Below are positions 1-7,527 of a stretch of 64,000 nucleotides of DNA, piece after piece. The notes below the pieces were generated by a model. The model did no database searches and was not told the origin of the DNA. It saw only the letters and a program-made list of their open reading frames with translations. Positions within the stretch are counted from its first letter, which is position 1; each line of letters opens with the position of its first letter. The position numbers were made by a program, and so were the translations under genes. The stretch comes from Rhodococcus sp. PAMC28707 (lineage in GTDB: Bacteria; Actinomycetota; Actinomycetes; Mycobacteriales; Mycobacteriaceae): contig NZ_CP039253.1 of NCBI RefSeq assembly GCF_004795915.1, positions 2,170,001 to 2,234,000 of the forward strand. Reading direction: 5' to 3'.

Positions 1-350
1 TGCTGTCCTACAGCGGCTTGCTGCTGTTCGACCAGCAGAACTTGTCCAACGTCCCCGACGTGTTCAACCACCCGATCACTCGCACAGTGATCGAGGAAAA
101 TCGCATGGGCCAGATCCGGCCCGAGGCACCCACGTACATCTACCAGGGCCTGCAGGACGATTTGATCCCCAAGGAGGGCGCGGAAGCCGTCCAGGACCAA
201 TGGTGCGCGGCAGGCGCGTCGGTACATCTCGAGGAGATCCCCGGCGATCACTCGGCAGCCGAGGGTGGCGGACGGCCAGGCGCATTCGACTGGATCTCGC
301 AGCGTTTGGCGGGCGTTCCGACCGGTGGATGCGAAAGAGTGATTCGCTGA
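1..350 (+). CDS. Secretory lipase, C-terminal part (5' end outside window)
   Basis: This is the tail of an alpha/beta-hydrolase resembling the actinobacterial secretory lipase (LIP) family, which hydrolyses acylglycerols outside the cell. The reading frame is open from base 3 and stops at 350, giving about 115 residues. Two catalytic-triad regions are visible: the acid loop 'YQGLQDDLIP' and the histidine loop 'PGDHSAA', in the order and spacing usual for this family. The nucleophile serine and signal peptide lie upstream of the window. It ends 33 bases before a MerR regulator on the same strand. Confidence 0.75.
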   Translation, partial: LSYSGLLLFDQQNLSNVPDVFNHPITRTVIEENRMGQIRPEAPTYIYQGLQDDLIPKEGAEAVQDQWCAAGASVHLEEIPGDHSAAEGGGRPGAFDWISQRLAGVPTGGCERVIR

Positions 351-383
351 GGCCTTGACCCTCACGCCACGGGAGGCTGCACA

Positions 384-1160
384 GTGTCCTTTGTGAGCGA
401 TTCAGAAGGCATGATGGTGGGCGAGGTCGCCCGCCTCGTCGGGATCAGCGTCCGAACGCTCCATCACTACGACGAGATCGAACTCTTGGTGCCGTCCGGG
501 CGCACTCCCAAGGGCTATCGCAGCTACTCGGCGGACGACGTGGAACGGCTTCATCAGGTGCTGACCTACCGCGAACTCGGGTTCGTGCTCGAGAACATAG
601 CCGCCCTTCTGGACGATCCGACGGTCGACGCGATGGCCCATCTACGCCGTCAGCGCACGTTGTTGGACCAGCGGATCGAACGCTTGCAGCAGATGACTGC
701 GGCCGTGGACAAAATGATGGAGGCGAAGAAAGTGGGAATTCAATTGACACCGCAGGAACAGCGCGAGGTTTTCGGCGACGACTGGCTCGGTGACGAATAC
801 GCCGCCGAAGCCGAGGAACGCTGGGGAGAAACTGGGCAGTGGAAGCAGTCCCAGTCACGAACCGCGCTGTTCACCAAGGAAGATTGGAAACTGATCAAGG
901 ACGAGACCGATGCGATGGAGCTCGATCTTGCGGCGGCCCTCGCGGCCGGTACCGCACCGGGATCGGCGGACGCCGATGTGCTGGCCGAGCGGCACCGCGC
1001 GAGCATCGCGCGCTACTACGATTGTGGTTACGAAATGCAGTGCAATCTTGCCGAAATGTACTTGACAGACAATAGATTCACCAAACATTACGAGGACATC
1101 GCACCGGGTCTGACTCGGTTTCTGCACGACGTAATAGTCGCCAACGCCGAGGGGAAATAG
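384..1160 (+). CDS. MerR-family regulator with TipAS-type ligand domain
   Basis: This is a DNA-binding transcription activator of the TipAL type. Residues about 10-80 form the MerR winged helix ('VGEVARLVGISVRTLHHYDEIELL', shown here in part as 'ISVRTLHHYDEIELL'). A coiled-coil dimer helix follows, and from about residue 125 there is a TipAS-like domain ('TPQEQREVFGDDW', 'HRASIARYYDCGYEMQ', 'TKHYEDIAPGL'). In Streptomyces the homologous domain captures thiopeptide antibiotics. The GTG start is supported by GGGAGG seven bases upstream. It stands alone, so its target may be its own promoter or a distant gene. Confidence 0.9.
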   Translation: MSFVSDSEGMMVGEVARLVGISVRTLHHYDEIELLVPSGRTPKGYRSYSADDVERLHQVLTYRELGFVLENIAALLDDPTVDAMAHLRRQRTLLDQRIERLQQMTAAVDKMMEAKKVGIQLTPQEQREVFGDDWLGDEYAAEAEERWGETGQWKQSQSRTALFTKEDWKLIKDETDAMELDLAAALAAGTAPGSADADVLAERHRASIARYYDCGYEMQCNLAEMYLTDNRFTKHYEDIAPGLTRFLHDVIVANAEGK

Positions 1161-1207
1161 GCGACCAACGCCCTACCGTCGTTCCCTGGTCGCGGTGGCG
1201 TACAGGG

Positions 1208-1498
1208 GTGAATACTCCGGTGATGACCCTGACGGTTCGCTCGGCGATGTTGTCCGCCGCCATCGGCAAGGTGAACGGTTTCCGCAGCTCGGTAGGAATC
1301 AGCGCCGGTCTGCTGACCTTGTTCGGCGGTACCGAGTACAGACGCCTGGCCGTCGGCGGGTCCGTGTTCGTTATTGCCGGTGAGATCGTGATGGACAAGT
1401 TGCCGTCGACGCGGATTCCGCCGCTGGCCGCTGCCGTCGTCGAGGACCTGATTGCCTTGGCCATCGGGGCCGCGGTAGCCAAGGAAGTGCTGGCGTAG
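1208..1498 (+). CDS. Small membrane protein, DUF4126-like
   Basis: A 96-residue hydrophobic protein with about three membrane segments. The stretch 'AGEIVMDKLPSTRIPP' resembles the 'GE-x-x-DK-L-P' signature I associate with DUF4126 membrane proteins, but the protein is shorter than most of that family and the assignment is tentative. The start is uncertain: GTG at 1208 or ATG at 1223 or 1247 are all possible, and none has a strong ribosome-binding site. It is followed after 11 bases by a DUF5313 gene, so the two may be co-transcribed. Confidence 0.55.
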   Translation: MNTPVMTLTVRSAMLSAAIGKVNGFRSSVGISAGLLTLFGGTEYRRLAVGGSVFVIAGEIVMDKLPSTRIPPLAAAVVEDLIALAIGAAVAKEVLA

Positions 1499-1509
1499 GG
1501 TCGAGACTT

Positions 1510-1881
1510 GTGAAGCCGAATTTCTGGCAGTACCTGGGTTACCAGCTTGGCCGAGTGCTTCCGCCGCCGATGCACGATTGGGTTCGCGAGGATCTCGTCG
1601 GTAGTGGCGCTCAGGCCCGCTACCTGATCCGATTTTCGCTGCCGATCATCCCACTACTGTGTCTGTTTCTGCTCTTGCCCGGCCCGTTGTGGATCGGTTT
1701 GGCGATGATGGCTTTGCTGTTCATTCCGCTGGTCTATTTCGCGATCGCGTTGATGAACGTCTACCGGCGCCACCGGTTGTTGGTGCACGGTCTGGATCCG
1801 GAGCTTCTCAACGCAAATACTCAACGCAAAATCGATCATACCCGCGAGGACTACGAAAGGCGTCACGGCCGACTGGACTAG
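1510..1881 (+). CDS. DUF5313 membrane protein
   Basis: A 123-residue protein matching the pattern of DUF5313, a family typical of Mycobacteriales with no known function. The N-terminus '[15 protein letters not shown]' is followed by '[11 protein letters not shown]', two adjacent membrane segments at about residues 45-85, and a charged C-terminus beginning '[15 protein letters not shown]'. It starts with GTG after an AGGG-like site. It lies between a small membrane protein and rraA on the same strand. Confidence 0.8.
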   Translation: MKPNFWQYLGYQLGRVLPPPMHDWVREDLVGSGAQARYLIRFSLPIIPLLCLFLLLPGPLWIGLAMMALLFIPLVYFAIALMNVYRRHRLLVHGLDPELLNANTQRKIDHTREDYERRHGRLD

Positions 1882-1891
1882 GCTGTTCGCC

Positions 1892-2368
1892 ATGACTTCC
1901 GTCGAATTCAAGGCAACTGCAGACCTGGCCGACGAGATCGGGCCCGGAATCCGTAGCTGCGACACGCAATTCATCCAGTTCGGCAAGCACGCCGAGTTCG
2001 CTGGTCCCATCACCACCATCAAGTGCTTCCAGGACAACCTGCTCGTCAAACAGACCCTGGGCGAACCCGGCAACGGCGGTGTACTGGTGGTCGACGGCGA
2101 TGCCGGCATTCACACCGCCCTTGTCGGCGACATCATCGCTGGTCGCGGTGTCACCAACGGGTGGGCTGGGATAATCGTCAACGGGGCGATCCGCGATTCG
2201 GCGATCCTCCGCACCCTCGATATCGGCGTCAAAGCGCTGGGCACCAACCCGCGCAAGAGCACGCAAACCGGATCCGGGGAGAAGAACGTACCCGTCGAAA
2301 TCGGTGGTATCACGTTCAATCCGGGTGAAATTGCGTACAGCGACTCCGACGGCGTGGTCGTAGTCTAG
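1892..2368 (+). CDS. rraA: RraA-family protein (ribonuclease E regulator / HMG aldolase fold)
   Basis: A 158-residue protein of the RraA fold. It contains the characteristic '[16 protein letters not shown]' and '[14 protein letters not shown]' segments; the latter holds the Arg-Asp pair used for metal/substrate binding in the related 4-hydroxy-4-methyl-2-oxoglutarate aldolases. In E. coli RraA inhibits RNase E. Actinobacterial homologues are annotated either as RraA or as aldolases, and sequence alone does not decide. It starts 11 bases after the DUF5313 gene, and a strong palindrome lies just past its stop. Confidence 0.85.
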   Translation: MTSVEFKATADLADEIGPGIRSCDTQFIQFGKHAEFAGPITTIKCFQDNLLVKQTLGEPGNGGVLVVDGDAGIHTALVGDIIAGRGVTNGWAGIIVNGAIRDSAILRTLDIGVKALGTNPRKSTQTGSGEKNVPVEIGGITFNPGEIAYSDSDGVVVV

Positions 2369-2405
2369 CGTCGCACCGATTCAGCGTGGATGTACTCCCC
2401 GATTT

Positions 2406-2439
2406 GGGATTCGAACCTCCTGCAGGGGGTTCGGATCCC
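2406..2439. repeat. 34-bp near-perfect palindrome between convergent genes
   Basis: The 34 bases are a palindrome centred on CTGCAG (2420-2425) in which 15 of 17 position pairs are complementary; the other two (2411/2434 and 2418/2427) are T-G. There is no loop and no T-run. It lies 38 bases after rraA and 20 bases before the end of the opposite-strand DUF1275 remnant. It could be a bidirectional terminator, a cruciform, or a protein or recombinase site. Each arm holds a TTCGAACC-like motif that superficially resembles a tRNA T-loop. Confidence 0.75.
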
Positions 2440-2458
2440 TACAAGGAGAGTGAATTGC

Positions 2459-3033
2459 TCAGCGTGGATGCTCGACGCGTTCGTCGATCACGAAGAGCAG
2501 CAACGCCACCACCAACATTGCTGCCGCCACCCAGACTGCTCTGTTCTCCAGTACTTCCGACATCCCGGCGCCGAGAATCGCACCGGCAACGAAGCCCAGG
2601 ATCACCGATCCGAAGTTGATGGCCCTGGTCCCGGCTGCCTTGTTGCCGTTGGCGATTCGATGAAACAGGGCCTGGGATAAGCTTCGGAGATTTCCGGTTG
2701 TCATCGTGGTGTTGTAAGCAGAATCGACGAGCGCCCGAAACGTTGTCACCTGCACCGCAGCGACAAATGAAATCGGCACTGTGACAAAGGAATTCGGTAC
2801 CGTGTCAGGCAGGAAGCCGATGGTCGCGATGACCAGGATCTCGATGATGAGGACGACCGGACGGGACGCCGAACGATCCGTGCGACGACGGGCCTGGAAA
2901 TGAACTCGGCGGTGAACACCCCGAGCACGAACGCCACCAGGGGCGGAAGGTATCCGAGCGCGGACCGCCACTGCCCCGACGCCATGTCGATCCCGGAGAG
3001 GATGACGTTCGCGACGCTGGACCAGGTCAGGCT
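2459..3033 (-). pseudogene. Broken DUF1275 (YoaK-family) membrane protein
   Basis: Two reading frames of the minus strand together resemble a DUF1275 membrane protein. The N-terminal part reads 'SGIDMASGQWRSALGYLPPL' to 'ARIVRRPVR'. The match continues in another frame from 'RPVVLIIEILVIATIGFLP' to the end ('MTTGNLRSLSQALFHRI', 'LLLFVIDERVEHP'). The switch lies around 2855-2880, so a frameshift is present. The usual first 40-50 residues of the family, with the 'ANMTGN'-like segment, are also missing; the recognisable part ends near 3033, next to the TetR operators. Either a sequencing error plus an odd start, or more likely a decayed gene. Confidence 0.65.
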
Positions 3034-3062
3034 ACGTTGTGCTCGTTGATCGGCCCACGCGA

Positions 3063-3112
3063 GAGAACAGTCGTTCTCCCGTGGTCGACTACTGTGGAGA
3101 ACGTTGGTTCTC
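3063..3112. promoter_or_regulatory. Two identical-arm operators upstream of the TetR gene
   Basis: GAGAACAGTCGTTCTC (3063-3078) and GAGAACGTTGGTTCTC (3097-3112) each have perfect 6-bp arms, GAGAAC and GTTCTC, around a 4-base spacer. They repeat 34 bp apart and end 20 bases before the TetR start codon. This is the typical layout of a TetR autoregulatory site. They also face the truncated end of the DUF1275 remnant. Confidence 0.7.
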
Positions 3113-3132
3113 AGCGCAAGGAGTTGGTCACG

Positions 3133-3693
3133 ATGGAACCGGACAGTGGACGAATCGCCGTCCTCCAGGCAGCCGACGAGCTGTTTTATGCACGCGGCGT
3201 CAACGCCGTCGGCATGGATGAGCTGCGAGCTGCGGCCGGAATCTCTCTCAAGCGCATGTACGCACTGTTTCCGTCGAAAGCCGAGATCGTCGCTCAGGTA
3301 CTCGAGGGCCGAACCCGCATGTGGAACGCGGGAATCGCCGCCGAGGCAGACACGCACGAATCTGCACGCGACAAAGTGCTTTCCATCTTCGACTTCCTCG
3401 ACGCCTGGTTCCGCGAAGACAACTTTCGAGGCTGCGCGTTCATCAACTCGTTCGGCGAACTGGGAAGCGTCATGCCCGCTGTAGCCGATGCGGCGCACCG
3501 TCACAAGCGTGAATTCGTCGAGTACGTAACCGACTTGGTCGTCGAAGCCGGCGGTCCGACAACCCTCGGTCTACAGATCGCGTTGCTCGTCGAGGGCGCG
3601 CAGACGACCGCAGCCATCCTCGAGTCGCCCGAATCTGCCCTTGCCGCAAAGGCAGCCGCCGCAGTGCTCCTCGATTCGGGGACGCACCCGTAG
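3133..3693 (+). CDS. TetR/AcrR-family transcriptional regulator
   Basis: A 186-residue repressor. The N-terminal helix-turn-helix is clear: 'ADELFYARGVNAVGMDELRAA' (seen in part as 'FYARGVNAVGMDEL') and 'AGISLKRMYALFPSKAEI'. The C-terminal ligand domain contains 'RGCAFINSFGELG', typical of a common actinobacterial subgroup. The ATG at 3133 is preferred because GCAAGGAG lies about 10 bases upstream and because a longer frame would run through the two operators. It probably represses itself and once also the adjacent DUF1275 gene. The ligand is unknown. Confidence 0.9.
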   Translation: MEPDSGRIAVLQAADELFYARGVNAVGMDELRAAAGISLKRMYALFPSKAEIVAQVLEGRTRMWNAGIAAEADTHESARDKVLSIFDFLDAWFREDNFRGCAFINSFGELGSVMPAVADAAHRHKREFVEYVTDLVVEAGGPTTLGLQIALLVEGAQTTAAILESPESALAAKAAAAVLLDSGTHP

Positions 3694-3701
3694 GCGAGTG
3701 T

Positions 3702-4364
3702 TCAAAACAACCCGCCCATTCCCTTGCCGATCAGTACCGCTGAGATCACCAGAATCAGCACGCTCATGACGGCCGAGTTGTTAGCTTGCAGCCACTCTTT
3801 GAGTGAGGCGAGCGGCGCCTCGAGTCGTTGTGCCGCAATCTGGTAGGCGATCACCGGAACCGCAATCGTCGAGGCCGACAGAACCGAGAAAACGGCTACG
3901 GCCACCACGGTCTGTCCGGCATCGAGGGCGGCACCTCCGATGGTGACGCCCGCGGCGATGCACATCAGCAAGTTCTTCGGATTGATCGCAGCCAGTGCGA
4001 AGCCGACTCCGAGTGCTTTGACTGCGGTCATCTCGTCGATGGCGGACATCCACTTAGGAGTTGCGTGTTCCTCCCCACGAGCGCGCCATTGACGGATACC
4101 GACTCCGAGCAACAACACTCCGATGACGAGCTTGATCCACGAAGATGTGGTGGACGGCTCGTCCTCGGATCCGGTCGCCGCGCCCCCCAAGAGAACGAAG
4201 ATCGTGGTTGCCAACACGATTCCGGCGATCCACCCGATCGCGAAGCTGATGCTGGTGCTGCCCGCGCGTTTACCCAGCAGCATCAGAATCGCGACGATGA
4301 TGGGTACCGGGGACACTGCTACACCGACTACCAGTGGCAGTAGGTCGCCGAGAACTGTTCCCAT
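3702..4364 (-). CDS. GAP-family (Sap-like) membrane protein
   Basis: A 220-residue integral membrane protein with about six membrane segments. It resembles the GAP/SfLAP family, which in mycobacteria includes Sap, linked to export of sulfolipid or glycopeptidolipid. Diagnostic pieces are the N-terminal 'GVAVSPVPIIVAILMLLG' and the central 'ALAAINPKNLLMCIAAG', the conserved Asn-Pro-Lys region of the family. It converges with the TetR gene, with only 8 bases between the stops. The transported lipid cannot be predicted. Confidence 0.8.
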   Translation of the reverse strand: MGTVLGDLLPLVVGVAVSPVPIIVAILMLLGKRAGSTSISFAIGWIAGIVLATTIFVLLGGAATGSEDEPSTTSSWIKLVIGVLLLGVGIRQWRARGEEHATPKWMSAIDEMTAVKALGVGFALAAINPKNLLMCIAAGVTIGGAALDAGQTVVAVAVFSVLSASTIAVPVIAYQIAAQRLEAPLASLKEWLQANNSAVMSVLILVISAVLIGKGMGGLF

Positions 4365-4477
4365 AGTCGATTCCGTAAGAGTAGAAGTGATAGTCGTTCA
4401 CCTCGACGCTATGGGTGTGCGGGACCTACCGCATCATCTGTAACGGGTGAGGCGCAATCTCCGCGCGGAGGAGCCCG

Positions 4478-5392
4478 TCAGAGGACGGTGACCCAGCCAT
4501 GAACCTCGTCGCCCACGAGCGCGTCGTGGTGGCGTTTGCGCAACATCGCCGACAGCGGCCCGATGTCCGTCGATGCTCCCACCGCCCGGCCGTCGATCTG
4601 AAAGACGGGAGCAACCCCAGCGGAGGTGCCGCAGACGAACACTTCGTCAGCGATATAGAGCTCGGTAAGATCGACCACTCTCTCCTGCACCGGAAGCCCT
4701 TCCTCGCGAGCGAGAGTCAGAATTGTACGACGGTTTATCCCGTCGAGGATGTCCGAGGTCACGTCCGGGGTGATCAGCGTGCCACCGCGGACAAGGAAAA
4801 TATTCGCGGCACTGAGCTCACACACGTGTCCGTTGATGTCGAGGAAGATGCAATCGTCGAAGCCGCTGTCGATCGCATCCTGTTTGGCCAGAACCGAATT
4901 GACATAGGCGCCGTTTACTTTTGCGCGCGAGGGAATCGCATTGTCCGGGATGCGACGCCACACACTCGTTTTCAGACGCATACCGTCCTGCGGGACGATC
5001 GGGACCGCGTCGTACAAGAAGATCGACACCGTGGTGTGCAAGCCGCGCACCCGGGTTCCCGGAATCTGCTCGTCGACGTGGATCGTTGCGCGTACATAGA
5101 CTTCGCGATCAGGTGCATTCGCGACGATCAGCTCACGCGTGACGGCCAGGAATCGGTCGAAATCCCATTCATCCGCGAACCGGTCGATGCCGATGATCTT
5201 GCATGACTCGAGGAGCCTCTGAAAGTGATCGCGCAATCGAAAAGCTGTCCGGGTTTCGCCGTCGACCTGGACCGGAAAGACGGTGTAGACGCTCAAACCG
5301 TACAGAACCGCCGAGGTGGCCACTCCGAGGGTCGCGTCCTGCGCGTCGATGATGCGGTCGCCGAAATAAACCTTGGAATGTGGAGTTGCCAT
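4478..5392 (-). CDS. Class IV PLP aminotransferase (branched-chain type)
   Basis: A 304-residue fold-type IV aminotransferase related to IlvE and D-amino-acid transaminase. The pyridoxal-phosphate lysine is Lys158 in 'SRAKVNGAYVNSVLAKQDA'. The phosphate-binding segments 'CELSAANIFLVRGG' and 'EVFVCGTSAGVAPV' follow. It probably moves amino groups between branched-chain or related amino acids and 2-oxoglutarate. It is a single gene, divergent from a small cysteine-rich protein. The N-terminal segment 'YFGDRIIDAQDATLGVATSAVLYG' (read as 'DATLGVATSAVLYG') fits the family without extension. Confidence 0.85.
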   Translation of the reverse strand: MATPHSKVYFGDRIIDAQDATLGVATSAVLYGLSVYTVFPVQVDGETRTAFRLRDHFQRLLESCKIIGIDRFADEWDFDRFLAVTRELIVANAPDREVYVRATIHVDEQIPGTRVRGLHTTVSIFLYDAVPIVPQDGMRLKTSVWRRIPDNAIPSRAKVNGAYVNSVLAKQDAIDSGFDDCIFLDINGHVCELSAANIFLVRGGTLITPDVTSDILDGINRRTILTLAREEGLPVQERVVDLTELYIADEVFVCGTSAGVAPVFQIDGRAVGASTDIGPLSAMLRKRHHDALVGDEVHGWVTVL

Positions 5393-5526
5393 GGGCTGAT
5401 GCTAGTGCGCGACAAGTTCATCGGTCCACGCGTTTACGGGCGGCCCTTGTAACACACCCCACTTCTCCCAGCCGTGTCGTAGGCCGGTGATATCAATAGA
5501 GGACACCGACGAAAGAGGCACCGACC

Positions 5527-5724
5527 ATGTCCTGCAGTGACTGCACAGCGTCTGTCGATCATTGCCACGGAACGCTGGTGATCCACTCGTCGAGCCTCGC
5601 GGAGTGCACCGAGCCCGGCTGCGTCGATCTCGAGTACGTGCGTCACTACCTGGTGCTGGACTGCTCCGAGATCACCGGCGGGTGTCAGTGCGTCGCGGAG
5701 GTCACGCTGCGTCAGGCATCCTGA
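5527..5724 (+). CDS. Small cysteine-rich conserved protein
   Basis: A 65-residue protein with eight cysteines, arranged as CSDC at the N-terminus, then Cys13, Cys27, Cys32, Cys46, Cys53 and Cys55, plus histidines. It begins 'MSCSDCTASVDHCHGTLV'. I recall similar short proteins across Mycobacteriales without a known role; the cysteine pattern suggests metal or Fe-S binding or redox function, which is inference. A GAAAGAGG-like ribosome-binding region lies about 10 bases before the ATG. It is divergent from the class IV aminotransferase. Confidence 0.7.
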   Translation: MSCSDCTASVDHCHGTLVIHSSSLAECTEPGCVDLEYVRHYLVLDCSEITGGCQCVAEVTLRQAS

Positions 5725-5916
5725 CGCCGATGTCCCCGCAGTCGTGGGGCCGTCAGTTCGGTACCTGCCGTCCAAGGCGTATCGATCGGGATAAATCGCT
5801 TGGGTCGCGGAGTAACCTCGCGTGTAGATATATGCAGTAGGGCCGCGCCGGCGACGATGGGCCGAACCGGTGACCGCCATGAAGGTAGATGCGGCCCGAG
5901 TGCGGAGCGCTGCGCG

Positions 5917-7524
5917 ATGATGCGAATTCTGTTGGTCTGCGTACCGGTTCTGCTTGCCGTCGCGTCGGTGGTTGCGGCATCGTTCGGCTCACTCTGGTGG
6001 ATTGTTTCAGCGGTAGTTTTCGCTGTGATTGCCGCGATCGGCATCTACGATCTCGTCCAGAAACGCCACTCGGTGCTACGTAACTACCCGATCCTCGGCC
6101 ACCTGCGGTACTTGCTCGAGCTGGTCCGCCCGGAACTGCAGCAATACTTCATCGAGCGCAACTTCGACGGGCGTCCTTTCGATCGTGACAAGAGGTCACT
6201 GATCTACGAGCGCGCCAAGGGAACTGCCGCCGAGCTCTCCTTCGGAACCGAGCGCGATATCGACGCTGCCGGATACGAGCACCTCGTCCACTCCACCGCT
6301 CCCGTCGAGGTTCCGGACACTCCACCCCGCGTACGCATCGGCGGTCCGGACTGCAGACACCCCTACGAAATGGCGTTGTTGAACGTCTCGGCGATGAGCT
6401 TCGGTGCGCTGTCTGCCAATGCGCTGAAGGCGCTCAATGCCGGTGCAGAACGAGGTGGGTTCGCTCATGACACCGGAGAGGGTGGCCTCACGCCCTACCA
6501 TCTCGGAGGCTCCGATGTCGTCTGGGAGATCGGTTCGGGTTACTTCGGTTGCCGTACCGAGGACGGCCGCTTCGATCCCGCAGAGTTCGCCCGGAAGGCA
6601 GCCGACGATCGGGTGAAGTGCTTGTCGCTCAAGCTGAGTCAAGGTGCGAAGCCAGGAATCGGTGGCGTGCTGCCCGCGGCGAAGGTCAGCGCGGAAATTG
6701 CTGAATATCGCGGAGTCCCGCAGGGGGAGAAATGCATCAGTCCAGCCGCGCACCGAGAGTTCTCCACCCCTCGCGGTCTGATCCGGTTCATCGGGCGCAT
6801 GCGTCGACTGGCCGATGGTAAGCCGGTCGGGTTCAAGCTATGTGTGGGCTCGCGAGTCGATGTTCTGGCAATCTGCAAAGCGATTCTCGAGGAGGGCATC
6901 GCCCCGGATTTCATCATTGTCGACGGGGCCGAGGGAGGTACCGCCGCAGCCCCGCTGGAGTACGAGGATCACGTCGGTCTCCCGCTGACCGATGGACTGA
7001 TGACCCTGCACAATGCATTGGTGGGTTGCGGCCTGCGTCAGCAGATTCGGGTCGGGGCAAGCGGGAAGGTCGCCACCGGAGCCGACATCGTCAAACGGCT
7101 CATCCAAGGCGCCGATTACACCAACTCTGCCCGCGCGATGATGATGGCTGTCGGCTGCATTCAGTCGCAGCGGTGTCACACCAACAAATGCCCAGTGGGA
7201 GTTGCCACTCAGGACCCCAGGCGCGCGCGGGCACTCGACGTCGAGGACAAAAGCACTCGAGTGTTCCGATACCAGCAAGCCACCGTCGCTCAAGCTATGA
7301 AAATTATGGCGTCGATGGGCGTCAGCGGGCCCTCCGGTCTCACGCCGTACATGTTGCGCAAGCGAATCGGTCCGATCAGCCAGCAGTCGTACGCGGAGAT
7401 CTATGAATGGCTCGCACCAGCGGTGCTGCTGAATGACCCGCCGGCCTCGTGGGCAGCGGACTGGGAAATCGCCGATCCCGACAGTTTCACGCCCGCCCCA
7501 TGGCATCAGTCCGCTCGCGGATAA
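5917..7524 (+). CDS. FMN-binding glutamate-synthase-family protein
   Basis: A 535-residue free-standing homologue of the FMN/[3Fe-4S] domain of glutamate synthase, with two N-terminal membrane segments in the first 50 residues. Seen: 'ALLNVSAMSFGALSANAL', 'GEGGLTPYHLGG', 'SQGAKPGIGGVLPA' and the cluster-binding '[15 protein letters not shown]'. It lacks the amidotransferase domain, so it may be a membrane-bound FMN oxidoreductase; its substrate is unknown. The start at 5917 (ATGATG) is chosen because the hydrophobic segment begins there and CGGAG lies about 10 bases upstream. An earlier ATG at 5857 is possible. It is separate from the true gltBD near 53-59 kb. Confidence 0.85.
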   Translation: MMRILLVCVPVLLAVASVVAASFGSLWWIVSAVVFAVIAAIGIYDLVQKRHSVLRNYPILGHLRYLLELVRPELQQYFIERNFDGRPFDRDKRSLIYERAKGTAAELSFGTERDIDAAGYEHLVHSTAPVEVPDTPPRVRIGGPDCRHPYEMALLNVSAMSFGALSANALKALNAGAERGGFAHDTGEGGLTPYHLGGSDVVWEIGSGYFGCRTEDGRFDPAEFARKAADDRVKCLSLKLSQGAKPGIGGVLPAAKVSAEIAEYRGVPQGEKCISPAAHREFSTPRGLIRFIGRMRRLADGKPVGFKLCVGSRVDVLAICKAILEEGIAPDFIIVDGAEGGTAAAPLEYEDHVGLPLTDGLMTLHNALVGCGLRQQIRVGASGKVATGADIVKRLIQGADYTNSARAMMMAVGCIQSQRCHTNKCPVGVATQDPRRARALDVEDKSTRVFRYQQATVAQAMKIMASMGVSGPSGLTPYMLRKRIGPISQQSYAEIYEWLAPAVLLNDPPASWAADWEIADPDSFTPAPWHQSARG

Positions 7525-7527
7525 GGG

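Noticed and set aside
1078..1575. 165-codon minus-strand frame over the two small membrane protein genes
   Set aside because: The plus-strand frames give a recognisable DUF5313 start and a hydrophobic protein; the minus frame has no recognisable features.
2406..2439. tRNA-like T-loop (GGTTCGAATCCC on the minus strand)
   Set aside because: The flanking bases do not form a T-stem with the right length, no acceptor or anticodon arm is found nearby, and the motif is explained by the 34-bp palindrome.
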